From the NCBI GenBank assembly GCA_021292105.1, contig CM037866.1, positions 4,563,502 to 4,627,501 on the forward strand: a DNA stretch of 64,000 nt. Reading direction: 5' to 3'. The position numbers and the translations under genes were made by a program. This DNA is from Anadara kagoshimensis. Taxonomy: Eukaryota > Mollusca > Bivalvia > Arcoida > Arcidae. The notes under the pieces were generated by a model. It made no database searches, had not been told where the DNA came from, and saw only the letters and a program-made list of their open reading frames with translations. Of this stretch, positions 22,766 through 34,235 are shown piece by piece; positions within the stretch are counted from its first letter, which is position 1; each line of letters begins with the position of its first letter.

Positions 22766-22940
22766 AAAAAACAAACATACAAATCCATGTTAGAATCACA
22801 ATTCCAATAAAAAGTAAAAGCTCGCAAATGGGGTTAAACACGTGTACTTTCATTTAGGAAGTGATGGCGGACGCTCGGGAAGGGCAAGCTCATCCTTTTT
22901 AGCTAGCTATACCCACCCCAACACCTGTGTAATCGAAATT
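22766..22940 (-). mobile_element. Retroelement tail R, diverged
   Basis: 'AAAAAACAAACATACAAATC' through 'TAGCTAGCTATACCCACC'; noncoding tail only. Confidence 0.7.
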
Positions 22941-23742
22941 GGGAATTAAATAAAAACTACTGATTTGTACTTTTAAACGACTATTACGGTCTTTTTATAT
23001 TTCAAGCCGTATACCTTAAGTTACTATAAGGTTAGTTATAAAGTTATTTATTATCCGATATGCCAACTTTTGACCCAGTGTAAAACAAATATATCACTAG
23101 AATAGTTTAAATTCAAATAAAACAGTAAAAATGTTAACTTAAATAGACGCATTGAAATATTGATAGCCCCGTATTTCTTTCTGTGGTGTTCTTGACCTCC
23201 AATAAATTCCACAAAATGACTTTTTAAAACGACATTATACATAGTTGCTTTTGAGGTTGATTTACAGTTCAGAAATTACTCGTAGATCTCAAATATTTCC
23301 ATCGAGGTCTTAAAATATGTGTCCGTTTTATCAAACATTTTGGTTATCCAAACAACTTACTTATTTTTTCAACTGAAATTTTTAAACACAAACCAGTTTA
23401 TAAATGAAAAACATGGGTTAGAAAGAAAGAAAGAAAGAAAGAAAAGAAGAAAGGCAGAAGGAAGGAAGAAAAATTGTTCTTGTCAATAAAGAATGTGGTT
23501 CATTTTAGTATATAACACCGCTTGGTGTATAATTAGAAAAAAGTCCATCAAGGAGCATTCATTGTCTTTATTCCTTCTAATTTAAGATACAACGCTACCT
23601 AGTATACCAACATAGACAAAACAGGAGAAATTATTTATACTTTAAGAATACAACTCTAAAATAGCAGTTATTTTTACATTCACGCTGTTTATAACCATAC
23701 CACGCTACAGCATGTAAAATTAGGAGATAAACAAACAGGGTT
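22941..23742. other. Intron sequence with (GAAA)n tract
   Basis: A GAAA/GAAG microsatellite lies at about 23,418-23,470. The sequence 'ATACAACRCYACCTAGTRTA' at about 23,589 resembles the start of exon 3 (24,068) and may be a decayed duplicate of that exon edge. No intact ORF. Confidence 0.45.
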
Positions 23743-23931
23743 AATCAAAAACAAACATACTAATCCATGTCCGAATCACAATCCAGAAGCAGAGTAAAAA
23801 CTTTGGAACTGACAAGTTAGGCTAGACACGTGAACTTCCACCAGGGAAGTGAGGCCGGGTGCTCCGGAAGGGTAAGCACCTCCTGTTTAGCTAGCTACAC
23901 CCGCCACGTGTGTAATCAAAATTGTGTGAAA
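23743..23931 (-). mobile_element. Retroelement tail R, well conserved
   Basis: Begins AATCAAAAACAAACATACTA and keeps all tail motifs up to 'AATCAAAATTGTGTGAAA'. Close to the copies at 1.7, 15.2 and 16.4 kb. Confidence 0.9.
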
Positions 23932-24067
23932 TTAATTTTTACATCATCTTTCTTTTCCGGAGCGTAAATTTAAAACTGGTATAATATGTATTACAACGCC
24001 CACATGGAATAGAATAAGAACATAGGGAAACATGGAAAATTCATTGTCATTATACTTTCTATTTTAG

Positions 24068-24256
24068 GATACAACGCCACCTAGTGTAGAATTAGAAGTA
24101 GACAGACTAGGAGTATTTATTGTAACTTTTACACCAAAGAAAGAATTATTTGACGTCACACCTCAGGGATGTTTATACAATGCACATATAAGTAGATATA
24201 TAAGTGTTAGGTTCCCAAAGAAGGCGGCGGACAAATCCTTCCAATGCGCAATACAG
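24068..24256 (+). CDS. DTHD1-like protein, exon 3: end of ZU5 and start of second module
   Basis: Acceptor TTCTATTTTAG|GATACA, donor CAG|GTAAAA; 63 codons, phase 0 at both ends. The translation continues the ZU5 fold (VELEVDRLGVFIVTFTPKKE, the typical closing strand after ZU5). It then opens a second beta-rich module (ISRYISVRFPKKAADKSFQC) resembling the entry of another ZU5. The 7.8-kb intron before it (16,289-24,067) holds the satellite array and most MITEs. Confidence 0.8.
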
Positions 24257-24374
24257 GTAAAATATATACTAGCTGTACGCATGTCGATTTCAGGAAATGA
24301 AGTGTAACACTTAAATGAGAGGTGACAAAATGGGTTACTTCCTATGGGTTACATAACTTCCCATCATCTACATG

Positions 24375-24905
24375 TAGTTCAAAGCAAACACAAACACTCC
24401 GGTCTATGTTCAAATTACAATCCCTAAAGGAAAGTAAAACATTGAAAACCACAACGTGGACTTTCGCAGCAGGAAGCGATGTTTGAAAAAGAGATAGCCA
24501 AATAAAATAAAAACTTATAGCTGGCTTTCGGATCAAAGATCCTCTCATTCGCTAGTTTCAATCAAATGCAAACATACCGGTCTATGACTAAATCAAAATC
24601 CAAAAACAATGAAAAAACTTTAAAAACTGCCAAATTAAGTTATGTTTAACACGTGAACTTTCGCCAGGGAAGTGACGCCTAAATAAAAGATGGCCAAAAA
24701 GACCTCAATCATCGGCTTTTGGATTAAGGAGCCTTGCATCGCCTATGTTTAAATCACAATCTCAAAAACCATACACAAGCATAGTGGTCCATACACAATC
24801 AAGTAAAAATACTTTTGAATACTTTCAAATGAAGTTACACACCAGGGAATTGGGGTCAGGTGCTTCGGAAAGGTAAGGACCTCCTCTTTAATTAGCTATG
24901 CCCGT
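24375..24905 (-). mobile_element. Three old, degenerate retroelement-R tails in tandem
   Basis: Recognisable by 'CAAACA..CCGGTCTATG' (24,390 and 24,575), 'TTTCGCCAGGGAAGTGACG' (24,660) and 'CACCAGGGAATTGGGGTCAG' plus 'TAATTAGCTATGCCCG' (24,840-24,905). Repeated insertion into one intron of about 680 bp. Confidence 0.6.
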
Positions 24906-24938
24906 CATGTTTTTATTCCTGTGTCATGTTTTTTCCAG

Positions 24939-25237
24939 ATCAATCCAATACCTGCCGACAAATTAGAATTAGCACACGACCATTATCCGGTGGAAACCAG
25001 CGATATAGTACAAGCAACAGAATTTATAGACATATTACCCAGTGTTCCGTGCAATTTCCGGCGAGCAGTTTCAGTAAAGCTCCCTCTACCGGGTGGAGTA
25101 GAGTTAGAAGATTTAGACGAGAACAGCAACACCGGGATAGCGGTGTTGCAGAAAAACGAACAGGGATGGGAGCTGGTAGAATCAAAATATAAGTACACCC
25201 GTACTACCGTCACTTTCGATGTTAAATCATTATCAAG
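24939..25237 (+). CDS. DTHD1-like protein, exon 4: second ZU5/UPA-like module
   Basis: Acceptor TTTTTTCCAG|ATCAAT, donor TCAAG|GTACAA; 299 nt, starts in phase 0 and ends two bases into an Arg codon completed by exon 5. The translation (INPIPADKLELAHDHYPVET... FIDILPSVPCNF... VSVKLPLPGGVE) follows the second-half pattern of a ZU5: a strand of hydrophobics, then a 'P..F..AVSVKLPLP' closing motif. It ends with WELVESKYKYTRTTVTFDVK, a strand pair that commonly closes these domains. Two such modules in tandem resemble PIDD and DTHD1. Confidence 0.8.
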
Positions 25238-25402
25238 GTACAATTATTAATGTAATATGATAATATACAGTGATTATCAGTTATTGTGGATACCAAATAC
25301 CGATATTTGAAATGAAATGTAGTTATGAAATGACGAATATATTACACAACTTACCTTTTACACAATTAAATATCTTGAATTTTTTATCAAAATGTTCCAT
25401 GA

Positions 25403-25575
25403 AAATCAAAAACAAAACTGGCCCATGTCCAAACCAAAATCCGTAAATAAGATCTTTGATAACTGGCGAATTTAGTTCAACCCATTAAAACCTCCACCAG
25501 GGAAGTGGGACTTAGTTATTTTAGTTTTCTACATCCGCCACGGATGATACGAAAGCAACATAGAACTATGGGATA
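25403..25575 (-). mobile_element. Retroelement tail R, diverged
   Basis: 'AAAATCAAAAACAAAACTGG', 'CTCCACCAGGGAAGTGGGAC' and 'CATCCGCCACGGATGATACG'. Lies in the intron between exons 4 and 5. Confidence 0.65.
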
Positions 25576-25808
25576 ACAGAATAAAAGAAAAACAATATCC
25601 AGCGAAAAACATATCGTAATAGCACATATACATTTAGCAAACCCTACGATTTTCCATACTTTTAAGAAGTACATGTACATTTGTTCGATGTTTTCTGTTT
25701 AATTTTATTAGCAGCAAGGGATTAATTCAAGTGTGGCAGTGCTCAAGTGTCAGGACGTTAACTTCCAAGTAATGCAAATTTTGTTACCGCATTTTGTTTA
25801 TGTTTCAG

Positions 25809-26581
25809 ATTTTGCATAGCGCAATCAAAACCTGATAGAAAGAAAAGACTTGTAACGGGTTTACCGATTTTAGAAGGAAGAAACGACAAAGAAAAAGGAG
25901 AAATCATGGTATTCCTAAATCTACAGGAAAAATTTTGGTTTATGGTTCTTGAATGCTTCCCAGAATCCAAAACGCAGGCGCGCATTGCAGAAATGAAATC
26001 ACGTGGTTTCAAACACGTGCAAAAAGAGGTTTTGAAAATAACGGACGTACTTGGTGGTAATGAAAACAAGTTCTTTCGACGACCGCCACCTGTTCAGACT
26101 AAACCTAAACCATCTGGAGGAGGATTTGAAATTTACGATGGAATGAAATGGAAAATTGAAGTAGTTGACGATATAAAAGTAAGCTTTGATAGTGATTATT
26201 TTGAGAATAAGGAACTACATTATTTCAGACATCTACCAGAATGCTATAGAAAATTTGTTATAGAACCCAAAACCAATGATGAAAGGTCGATTAGCGGTGC
26301 AATAAACTTATTACCAATGGACATATCGGATCAAAAGTTGAAGGACGCAGCGACCTTCACCTTGAGAATTGACATTGACGAGGAGACAGTTCGTGCCTAT
26401 TTCCGCCCTGACGTCATACCAGAAGAACCGGAACCGGAAAAAGAGAAACCGAATTTGGATTTACTTAATTCTATGACACAAAAAGAGACAACACCAGTGC
26501 TGCCAACTATACAGAAATTTAAACCACTCCCACCACTTGTCATGGAAAGACTTATGAAACCAACCAGAAAACCGTTAATAG
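25809..26581 (+). CDS. DTHD1-like protein, exon 5: UPA-like and linker
   Basis: Acceptor TTATGTTTCAG|ATTTTG, donor ATAG|GTGAGC; 773 nt beginning with the third base of Arg and ending with one base of Val. The first part (RKKRLVTGLPILEG, then MVFLNLQEKFWFMVLECFPE) has the 'hhFL...hhhhhhECh' pattern typical of the UPA region between ZU5 and death domain. A second beta-rich stretch (GFEIYDGMKWKIEVVDDIKV to AATFTLRIDIDEETVRAYFR) follows. It ends with a Pro/Lys/Glu-rich linker (EEPEPEKEKP...KPLPPLVMERLMKP), likely disordered. The frame runs open past the donor for 43 more codons, so the splice is inferred from the consensus site and the phase match with exon 6. Confidence 0.85.
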
Positions 26582-29500
26582 GTGAGCATTGTTTCTGCAT
26601 CTCAACAACCAATAACATGATATTATATTGGTTTTCAGCATTTTCCTGTTCACAAAACATGGTCGGACTTGGCCGAGTGGTACTGTCACTGGCTTTCCTT
26701 TCAAAGTAGAGGGACTTAAAAATTTTTTGAGATGATTTTCATCTCCTGTCCATACTAGAGCTGTAAAAAGCTGAATACTAGAATAGTCTTTCAATTACAT
26801 TTTATACCAGTTTTAAATTTATATTGAGACTCTAGTTTTATATTTCAAATGAGACTCTAAACCGAGATCCCGTGTCTCAGTGCACGCTAAAGACATCTCT
26901 GTAGAGTTCGAAAAAGAGTAGGCAACCTGTGGTCACTACAGAGGACGCTTATATTTACAAGCGATTGAAATAGACTAAGCAAAGTAGAAAAGATGTGATA
27001 AAACCGAGGTATCTCCTATCCTTAGTTAGGAACTCGTGGATTTCGAATTCATCTCATTCGATTACTACGCGTACATACATAACGAAGTCACGTGTCTATC
27101 ATGTGGATTACACTATATTGGAAAAAAGCATTTTTAAAGCGTCGGTCTAAATTCAAACTTTATCGTCCTTTAATAATAAGGTTTGCACGAAGCATTCTTT
27201 CTTACTAGGGATATAGCTAGACTTTGCAAGGTTTTTTCCTCAGAATTTTCAAAATTTCAAAAAAATACCTTTTAATTGAAAATAAAAACTTTGATTTGTT
27301 TACTCCTTCTTCGTCACTAGTGTTTCGGTCAATGATTACGTTCCAGTTGTAGACCCATAGAAACTGTTCGACTCCGAGAACGGATTGAAATGTCCGAAAA
27401 CAAGCATAAAAAGGTTTGAAGCATTGGTCAAATGTTACTTTACTTTCATTCCTTCATGTTGTATGCATACATTTATATTGAAGTCACATGTCCATTGGCA
27501 ATTATGTACAAAATCTCTAGTCTAGTTTCGATATCGCATATATTCTCAATTTATCTAAAAGAAGAAAAGAATAATTTCTTTTTATTTTAATTATGTAAAA
27601 TTCATTAACTCATGCCATGCACGTACTAAATAATCGACTTTATAATTTAATAATTGACTGTTCTAAAGCAGATTCTGAAGTGCCAGTCCAAAATACAAAA
27701 TCCAGAATTACAATGCCATTTCATTCTTAAACTGTACTTTGCAAAATGTTTCAGAAATTTAGAATCAATTCTATGTATGCAAAAGTGGAAAAGTTAAAAT
27801 TGGAAGTGTTTCATCTCTTCTTCTGCTGTTGTTATTTAAATATCGTTTCTCTTTTGGTTAAAATTTTATATTCTATTATAAAACGTTTCAAATGTGGACC
27901 AACAACCAATGTCCGACTCTCTTTTTCAATAGATCAAAATATCCGAAAGTAAACAAGAAAAATTTCAAACATTGGTCAAATGTCACTTGTACTTTCATGG
28001 TGTTTGATCCTGTTTGAGTAAATATTTAGAATTTCATTGTTATTTAATTTTGTTCTGCCTAAAATAGGATTGCATATAAAGGGTAGCAATTTCTGAGTTT
28101 ATTCAACACATTTACAGTACGTCACGCATACAATCTTGTTTCCGGTCCGGAAGTAAATATTTATTGTCACGTGACTTCGATTTTTCTTTGTATTGTTTGA
28201 AATCCATATGAAAGAAATATCATATCTTTTTATAGCTTCAAGACCAAGAGGTAACGTCATAAAAGTCGATATTGTTTTGTTAAATAATGGACTTCATAAA
28301 AACTCTTTAGATCTAGCTTAATTTATAAAATAATACAATATTTCCTAAACCGAGAACCGGAAAGGATCAATTCGCCATTGTTAAGCATGATTGAATGTTC
28401 GCTTCAAAATATAATTGATGTATTTTTTGTATTTCCTGTGTATTAGATTCTCGTCTTTGGAAACAAAAAGCCTCTTTCAATCTTTCAATAGTTTGAGATC
28501 GTTTTAGATTTTGATAATTAAATGTAGCATTTAAAATGACAGGCAGAATTAGTTTTATACTTTACTGGTGACACTTGAATGAAGACGGTTGAAAATTGAA
28601 TAATTTACATTGATTTTGCAAAATTACCTATTATTTCTTGTTCATAACTATTTAATATATTGCATTCAATACACCACTTAAGAAAAATCTGCAGATGGAA
28701 TTCCGATGTTTCCTTAAACTGTTTTTCACAAACTTATTAAAGAGCCCATTTATAAGTAACGGACCGAGGTACCTAATGTTTCTATAGCCATTAATATTTA
28801 TGACTTTGGTGTATTTTCCAAAATACATTTTTGTCCTTTTTCTCATTTTTCATCTTGAAAATAGTTCGATTTCAACTATTTTGGCCTTAGCAATAATGAT
28901 GATGACTTTGATTCTCAAATAATACAGGTTGGGTAAAACTATGGAACCAATAAGAAACTTAATTAGTACAAAGTCCACCTGCCTGGTCATTCTTTTATTT
29001 TTATTGGTCATTTAAATATTGGATAATTATTCCTGCATGTGATAATGTTGTCCAATGGCAAAAAGAGATATAATTACCGTACATCGTCTTTTGTAACTAT
29101 ATTTGCATGTTCAAGTCCTGCATGATCGTCTTTCTTTGGTCATATATATATTTCGCTTTTGTATTCTCTTACAACGCTTTAGGAAAGGTGGTATCTGGAA
29201 AAATACTTAAATGAAAGGAAAATTCTTTTTTTAAAACATACTGCATGCGCATGCTACTCGCTTGGAAATAATTTTAGCTAATTTTCGTAATATAGACCGT
29301 GAAAACTATGGTTTGTAAACCAAGATAATGACTAATGCCCGAGTTATTGAAAGACTACATGTGCTTACTTTTCCGGAGCACCTGGCCTAACTTCTCTAGT
29401 GGAAGTTGTTTTTAACTTAATTAGCCAATGACCAAAGTTTTTACTTTGGTTTTTGGATTGTTATTTCAACATGGACGGGTACGTTTGTATTTAAACTTGA

Positions 29501-29774
29501 CTACAAGAGAGGCGTTTTAATAAAAAAGGCAATTCAAAACATAAAGACGCCAGTAAATCAACCTATGCGTTTGTGTCTTTTGCATAAATTTACCATTGTA
29601 TCAGAAAATAATTATACCAAAGAGTAGTTTATGCTTTGAATAAAAAAAAAAACCCCATATTTTTGATATCTTTTAAATAATGAAATACAAAACTTTTCAG
29701 ACATATGTACAAAATTTCTAGTTTGGTTTTATATTTATGTTCTCAATTTATCAATTATTCTTTTTTGTTTTCAG
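26582..29774. other. Intron 5 (about 3.2 kb)
   Basis: Contains the repeat segment at 26,868-26,945 (inverted relative to 13,186-13,265) and a sense retroelement-R tail at 29,343-29,500. Related non-coding segments at about 27,330-27,450 and 27,890-27,990 share 'CAAACATTGGTCAAATGT'-like sequence. The remainder is AT-rich with no gene. Confidence 0.55.
29343..29500 (+). mobile_element. Retroelement tail R, diverged
   Basis: 'CTTTTCCGGAGCACCTGGCC', 'TTCTCTAGTGGAAGTTG' and 'TTTTTGGATTGTTATTTC' in family order. Confidence 0.7.
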
Positions 29775-30148
29775 TTGACAAAGAATCAAAATGCCTCTCG
29801 GGCAAGAGTTTGATGAACATTGCAAAAATGGTACCGGAAGGACTTACACTGGCCGTTCACCTTGACCTTCCAGACAGCACGATAACTGGCCTCGGTTTCG
29901 ATGCAATATCAAACGGATTGAGCATGACGGATGTGACGTACAAAATTTTATTGTACTGGAAACGGAAGATGAAAGACAAAAACGACGGAGCAATAGATAG
30001 ATTGACGGATGCTTTAAGAGAAATGGGAAGAAGTGATATCGCAACCGTTGTGTACGAAAGACATAAAGCATGTAAAGAGATGACTACTGACGCTCTTGGT
30101 GAAGTGTTGACTCAAAGAGGCATGGAGAGTAGCAGCATTCTATCGTGA
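29775..30148 (+). CDS. DTHD1-like protein, exon 6: death domain and stop
   Basis: Acceptor TTGTTTTCAG|TTGACA, joining G|TT to give Val; stop TGA at 30,146-30,148. The roughly 124-residue C-terminus has the six-helix death-domain layout. It begins LSGKSLMNIAKMVPEGLTLA, then GFDAISNGLSMTDVTYKILL, the WKRK segment that starts helix 4, and the hallmark close DRLTDALREMGRSDIATVVY. Death domains mediate homotypic assembly in apoptotic and immune signalling; in ZU5-UPA-DD proteins the DD can be held inactive by ZU5/UPA. No caspase, kinase or autoproteolysis site is evident. DTHD1 is the best family guess by domain order; UNC5-like or PIDD-like invertebrate paralogues are alternatives. Confidence 0.88.
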
Positions 30149-31582
30149 AATTAACTTCTGTTAACTGTTATCTTGGATCTTAATCATAATTAAAGACTTT
30201 GCTTAATGGATTATATTTTGAAGGATAAGACATTATTCGATCATCCTAATTTATAGACTCTTTGCTGGACATATAGATTGCCTTCACTCCAAGGTATCTT
30301 TTTGTCACTTTTTACATCAATCCAATGATGTAAAAACAAGAAAAACATGATGATTTTCAGAAATATCGAGAATATTTTTCTAATACACGTATCGAGGACA
30401 ATATTCATTTCAAGTCATTGACAGCATTTAAAAGGGCGATAACTCTTATGCATATCTCGCGTGGTTTTCCTTTTAAGCCATTGACAGGAATTAAACGAGA
30501 ATCATTTCGCGTATCAATCAAAAACAAACATACTAATCCATTTCCGAATCACAATCCAGAAGCAAAGTAAAAACTTTGGAACTAACAAGTTAAGTTAGAC
30601 ATGTGAACTTCCACCAGGGAAGTGAGGCCGGGTGCTCCAGAAGGGTAAGCACCTCCTGTTTAGCTAGCTACACCCAAATCATTCTTTCTTTTCAGTCGGT
30701 TAAACGGGAAAAGGGCGATAACTCTAGACGTTTCGAGAACACTATTCCATCTAGCCATTCACATGTAAAAATTAAGCTTTCATCTTCGTAGATAAATGGA
30801 CACACACTTTGAAAACGATTAACTAGTGTCAACCTGTATTAATAAGAAATGATTGAATATTGAAAAAGACCTTTACATCGATTCAGAGACATGACTGTTC
30901 TAGCTCTGCAATAATTGAATGAACGATTGCAAGTTGAAGAAGACGTTTATAGTCAAATTTTGCACATTTCCAAAGAACTTTATAACATGTATCCACCATT
31001 TCCAGCATGGCTTTCAGCGTGCAACACTTGATAGCTTTTGCATCTGAAAAAGCCATGGAATTGCGCGAATTTTTGATAATTTCTTGTTGGCTTCCGAATC
31101 AAGAGGTTGAATTGTGATTTTCACGAATTTGCAAAATTACAGATTTTATTAAAATATTAATATGAAATATAATAATTTGTAAACAGAATAACTCTAGTCA
31201 TTGTGTATGTTGTGAAGGTACCGAATTACAAATTTTAATTATAATAACATCATTTTTTTAAACTGAACTAGACTGATCAAGTGTATGATTTGTATGTTAA
31301 TTTTGTTTATTTAATTATTTTATTTAACTAATACAATTATGAGACAAGTTCAAAATAGAACATTTTAAGCTTGTGGGCACGTGTTGTTCTCTGTATATAA
31401 ACTTATATATGTTACTTATTGTAACCAAGAACTTAAATTCCGTCTGATTGCTAAAACAAATCTCGATGCTGTGAAAAGGGAGATAACTCAATCTGTAATA
31501 GGTGCTTTTTGTATAACGCAGTAATGTAATGGACATGTATGGTGTTATGAAACTGTTATTTATGTTAGATGTTGATAATAAA
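30149..31582 (+). other. Probable 3'UTR and flank of the DTHD1-like gene
   Basis: No further coding. It contains a retroelement-R tail at 30,516-30,677. A candidate poly(A) signal AATAAA lies at 31,577-31,582 in an AT-rich context. Closer weak signals could be used instead. Confidence 0.4.
30516..30677 (-). mobile_element. Retroelement tail R, well conserved
   Basis: AATCAAAAACAAACATACTA to 'TTTAGCTAGCTACACCC'. It lies about 370 bp after the stop codon, so it may be exonised in the 3'UTR. Confidence 0.88.
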
Positions 31583-31784
31583 TATTTATTTAGAAAATCA
31601 ATAATGTATTAATTATCTGTATGTATTTTTATGGTACAGAAATAATACTCAATACCGAACTGGGATTGGGGATTTCTAAAATCAATACTTTGTGAAACAT
31701 ATCCGTCATTTTATTACATTTCAGATTGCCGATACACGACATGTTCAAAAGGATCAGTTTAATGATTGAAAGGGGTTTCATTTT

Positions 31785-32030
31785 ATTGTAGAGATGTAAG
31801 CAGCTATAGGTGAAGTTGCGGAATTTTTTCAGGGCAAAGTGCAGGGTTTTTAACGTTCCGCGCTTGCTGTGGCACGGGGCATCGGTTTTGAGGTCTCTTC
31901 CGAAGGACCTCGTTACTGTCATTTCTAAATGAGTGCTTGGCAAAAAAACAGTCACTTCCTGCTTTCAAGTCTTGCTTAGATACTGAGGCTCAAACCAACA
32001 ACCTTCAACATGCGGGGCGTGCACTCTACC
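31785..32030 (-). mobile_element. SINE family A
   Basis: Read on -, the head has 'CAGTTGGTAGAGTGCACG' and the B-box-like 'GGTTTGAGCC'. The body 'AGTGACTGTTTTTTTGCC' and 'GCCCCGTGCCACAGC' follows, then 'CACCTATAGCTGCTTAC'. The terminal tail is lost. Confidence 0.75.
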
Positions 32031-32129
32031 AACTGTTCTTACATAATAGTTTTATAATCATGAGTATTGATAAATGTTTATCTTTCCTCATGGTTACATA
32101 ATGTTAAACTTGTGGTATTTTGTATAAAA

Positions 32130-32282
32130 CCAATCCATGTACAAATCGCAATCCCAAAGCAAAGTAAAACTTTTGAAAACTGGCAAATTACGTTGAACAA
32201 GTGAACTTGATATCAGGGAATTAAGTCTACTCCGGAAGTGTCTGTAACTCCTGCTTAGCTAGCTACATCCGCCACGTGTAAT
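32130..32282 (-). mobile_element. Retroelement tail R, diverged
   Basis: 'CCAATCCATGTACAAATCGC', 'CAGGGAATTAAGTC' and 'TTAGCTAGCTACATCCGCCA'. Confidence 0.65.
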
Positions 32283-32343
32283 ACATGTTAGTAAAATGAA
32301 AATGAAAATGCATCTGAAAATACGTATTTGTGCAACCAATTGG

Positions 32344-32515
32344 TTAAACCTGTCAATAACAGCCACCCACTGGAAAAAGTAGAAGTGGCCTTCATGGGCA
32401 GGTGGCCTTTATATACAAGTTCAAATTATATGAATAAAGAACAATTGGGATACAATTCTACTGAGCTTTATACGCAGGTGGCCTTTAAAGCAGGTTGGAC
32501 TATTTACGGCACAAT
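32344..32515. mobile_element. MITE family G ('AAAGGCCACC')
   Basis: 'AAACCTGTCAATAACAGCCA' at the left and 'CCTTTAAAGCAGGTTGGACT' at the right, with inner subterminal repeats 'GGCAGGTGGCCTTTATATAC'. The 87-aa open frame over it is spurious. Confidence 0.75.
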
Positions 32516-33101
32516 ACAAGTAAATGATCAAACACCTCGCCATTTATTTGTAAGCATCTTGCTTCGTCTTAAGAGAGAACTTGGTAAATAAGTTGCATAA
32601 ATTCACTTACAGATGACAGACTCTTCGCCCAGGTTAAAATCTCATTCGTACATATTCTAGTTTTAAAACAAAAAGTTGGTTTTGTTTTGACACTCCAGTT
32701 CCCTTTACCATTTCAAAATACAATGTCGGTATAAGTGTAACATAAAGTTCATAATTACAAATCAAGGAAGTAAAATTTAAAAAAAGCAAGTATTTTCATT
32801 TTTATATTTTTATTGTCAAATATACGAGATTCACATTAACAAAAACATGACTATGTTATGACACAAACACAACTCTACGACTAAAGCATTTTTTATTATA
32901 TGAAATGTTGTAATGCTGAAATAATTCATAAAAGTACATTAAAGACAAAAATGTCCTAATTAAAAATACAATCATATAACATTCATTATGATTTATTATT
33001 TATCTCTGGTTTTTAAACTATACCAGACAAATTTATAAGATCTAGAGAAAAATCTTTTAATACCGTAGTTGCTTAAAAATGTCGAAATATCATAAAAGAG
33101 T

Positions 33102-33275
33102 ACAAGCAAACATGTCTATAAAAAGGCCTTCCAAGGGAGCCTGTAAAACTGGTCTTTATGGATAGGTTGTTTCTTACATACAGGTAAAATGGGATAAAAT
33201 TATCCTTGCCTTTTAAAGCAGATGACCCTTATAATTAAGAGGTGGTCTTAAGGTATGTTCGACTGTATAGTTGTT
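33102..33275. mobile_element. MITE family G, diverged
   Basis: 'AACATGTCTATAAAAAGGCC' to 'AAGGTATGTTCGACTGTAT'; inverted-repeat ends. Confidence 0.65.
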
Positions 33276-33409
33276 TCATCTTTGTTACTTGGAATAAAAT
33301 GGTGGTGAACATTTTCAAAAGACAAGGTATTGCACATCAATGTCCACTGCAGGAAACAAAATAATGAAACATGTCGCCGTTTTCATGGCATGCATATAGA
33401 TTTTAATCT

Positions 33410-33640
33410 AACTTCAAATTGAAATTAAACAGCATAAAAAAATGTTTGGAAACTAGGAAATTTAGTAAAATTGCTTGCTCTCAAAGGATAAGCACCTCTT
33501 GCTTAGCTAGCTATACACGCCATATGTGAAACATCAAAATTGAGAATAAAGGGATCATGGAACTATAGGACGTCAAATATAAATTTGGGAACAGGAAGCA
33601 ACATACTTATTAACAAATATTGGGATGACAAAAACTTTGC
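33410..33640 (-). mobile_element. Retroelement tail R, diverged, with coding remnant
   Basis: 'GCTTAGCTAGCTATACACGC', 'GGATCATGGAACTATAGGAC' and 'GTCAAATATAAATTTGGGAA' match tail plus the end of the RT frame. Confidence 0.65.
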
Positions 33641-33723
33641 ATTTGCTAACATTTTATTTTTACATATAAATTGTATCCATAGCAACTACAACATTAAACA
33701 CACCTCTTACATGGAGATCATAC

Positions 33724-33940
33724 CAACAACTGACGGATCGCCGGATACGCCCACAATGTCCCAACAAAGGCCCAGTATGCTCGAAGATTGAAAACTCAGC
33801 CTTGATTGTGATATTTAATGACGTCGTTGACACTTAAACGTCATTAGTTGCCGTGGCGCTGCTTCGGTATCATGATGGCGGCTAGTGTTTGAACATAAAA
33901 GACGTGGCCGGTGATACGTCAATTACGTTTTTATCTAATA
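33724..33940. repeat. About 210-bp repeat, copy 1 (copy 2 at 61,746-61,952)
   Basis: Shared blocks in the same order: 'CGCCCACAATGT.CCAACAA', 'ACGTCATTAGTTG', 'GTGRCGCTGCTT', 'TGATGGCGGC', 'GAACATAAAAG' and 'CGTGGCCGGYGATACGTCAA'. High conservation relative to flanks, no TIR noticed, no ORF. Confidence 0.8.
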
Positions 33941-34067
33941 TAGAGAATCAAATAAAAAGTATGGTTATGAGTTTTTACATAATTACATTACATAATCACA
34001 ATATATATCAAGTTGATCAAGTTTCTAGAGTAAAATATATCATATATAATAAATAGACTACAGTCAA

Positions 34068-34235
34068 ACCTGTCTATAAAGACCACCCAAAGGAACCAGT
34101 AATAGTTGTCTTAATGGGCAGGTGTCCCTTATATACAGGTTCAAATAACACGAATAAAGAGCAATTGGATGTATTTTACTGATCTTTAATAGCAAGTGTC
34201 CTAATATTCAGGTGGCCTTTAAGGCAAGCTGGACT
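34068..34235. mobile_element. MITE family G
   Basis: Left end 'CAGTCAAACCTGTCTATAAA', right end 'GGCCTTTAAGGCAAGCTGGA'; typical inner 'GGGCAGGTGTCCCTTATATA'. Confidence 0.8.

Noticed and set aside
15408-24067. Viral or other foreign genes in the long introns
   Set aside because: No capsid, polymerase or integrase signatures apart from the broken retroelement RT fragments.
32328-32591. An 87-codon + frame
   Set aside because: It lies over a family-G MITE and has no family signature.
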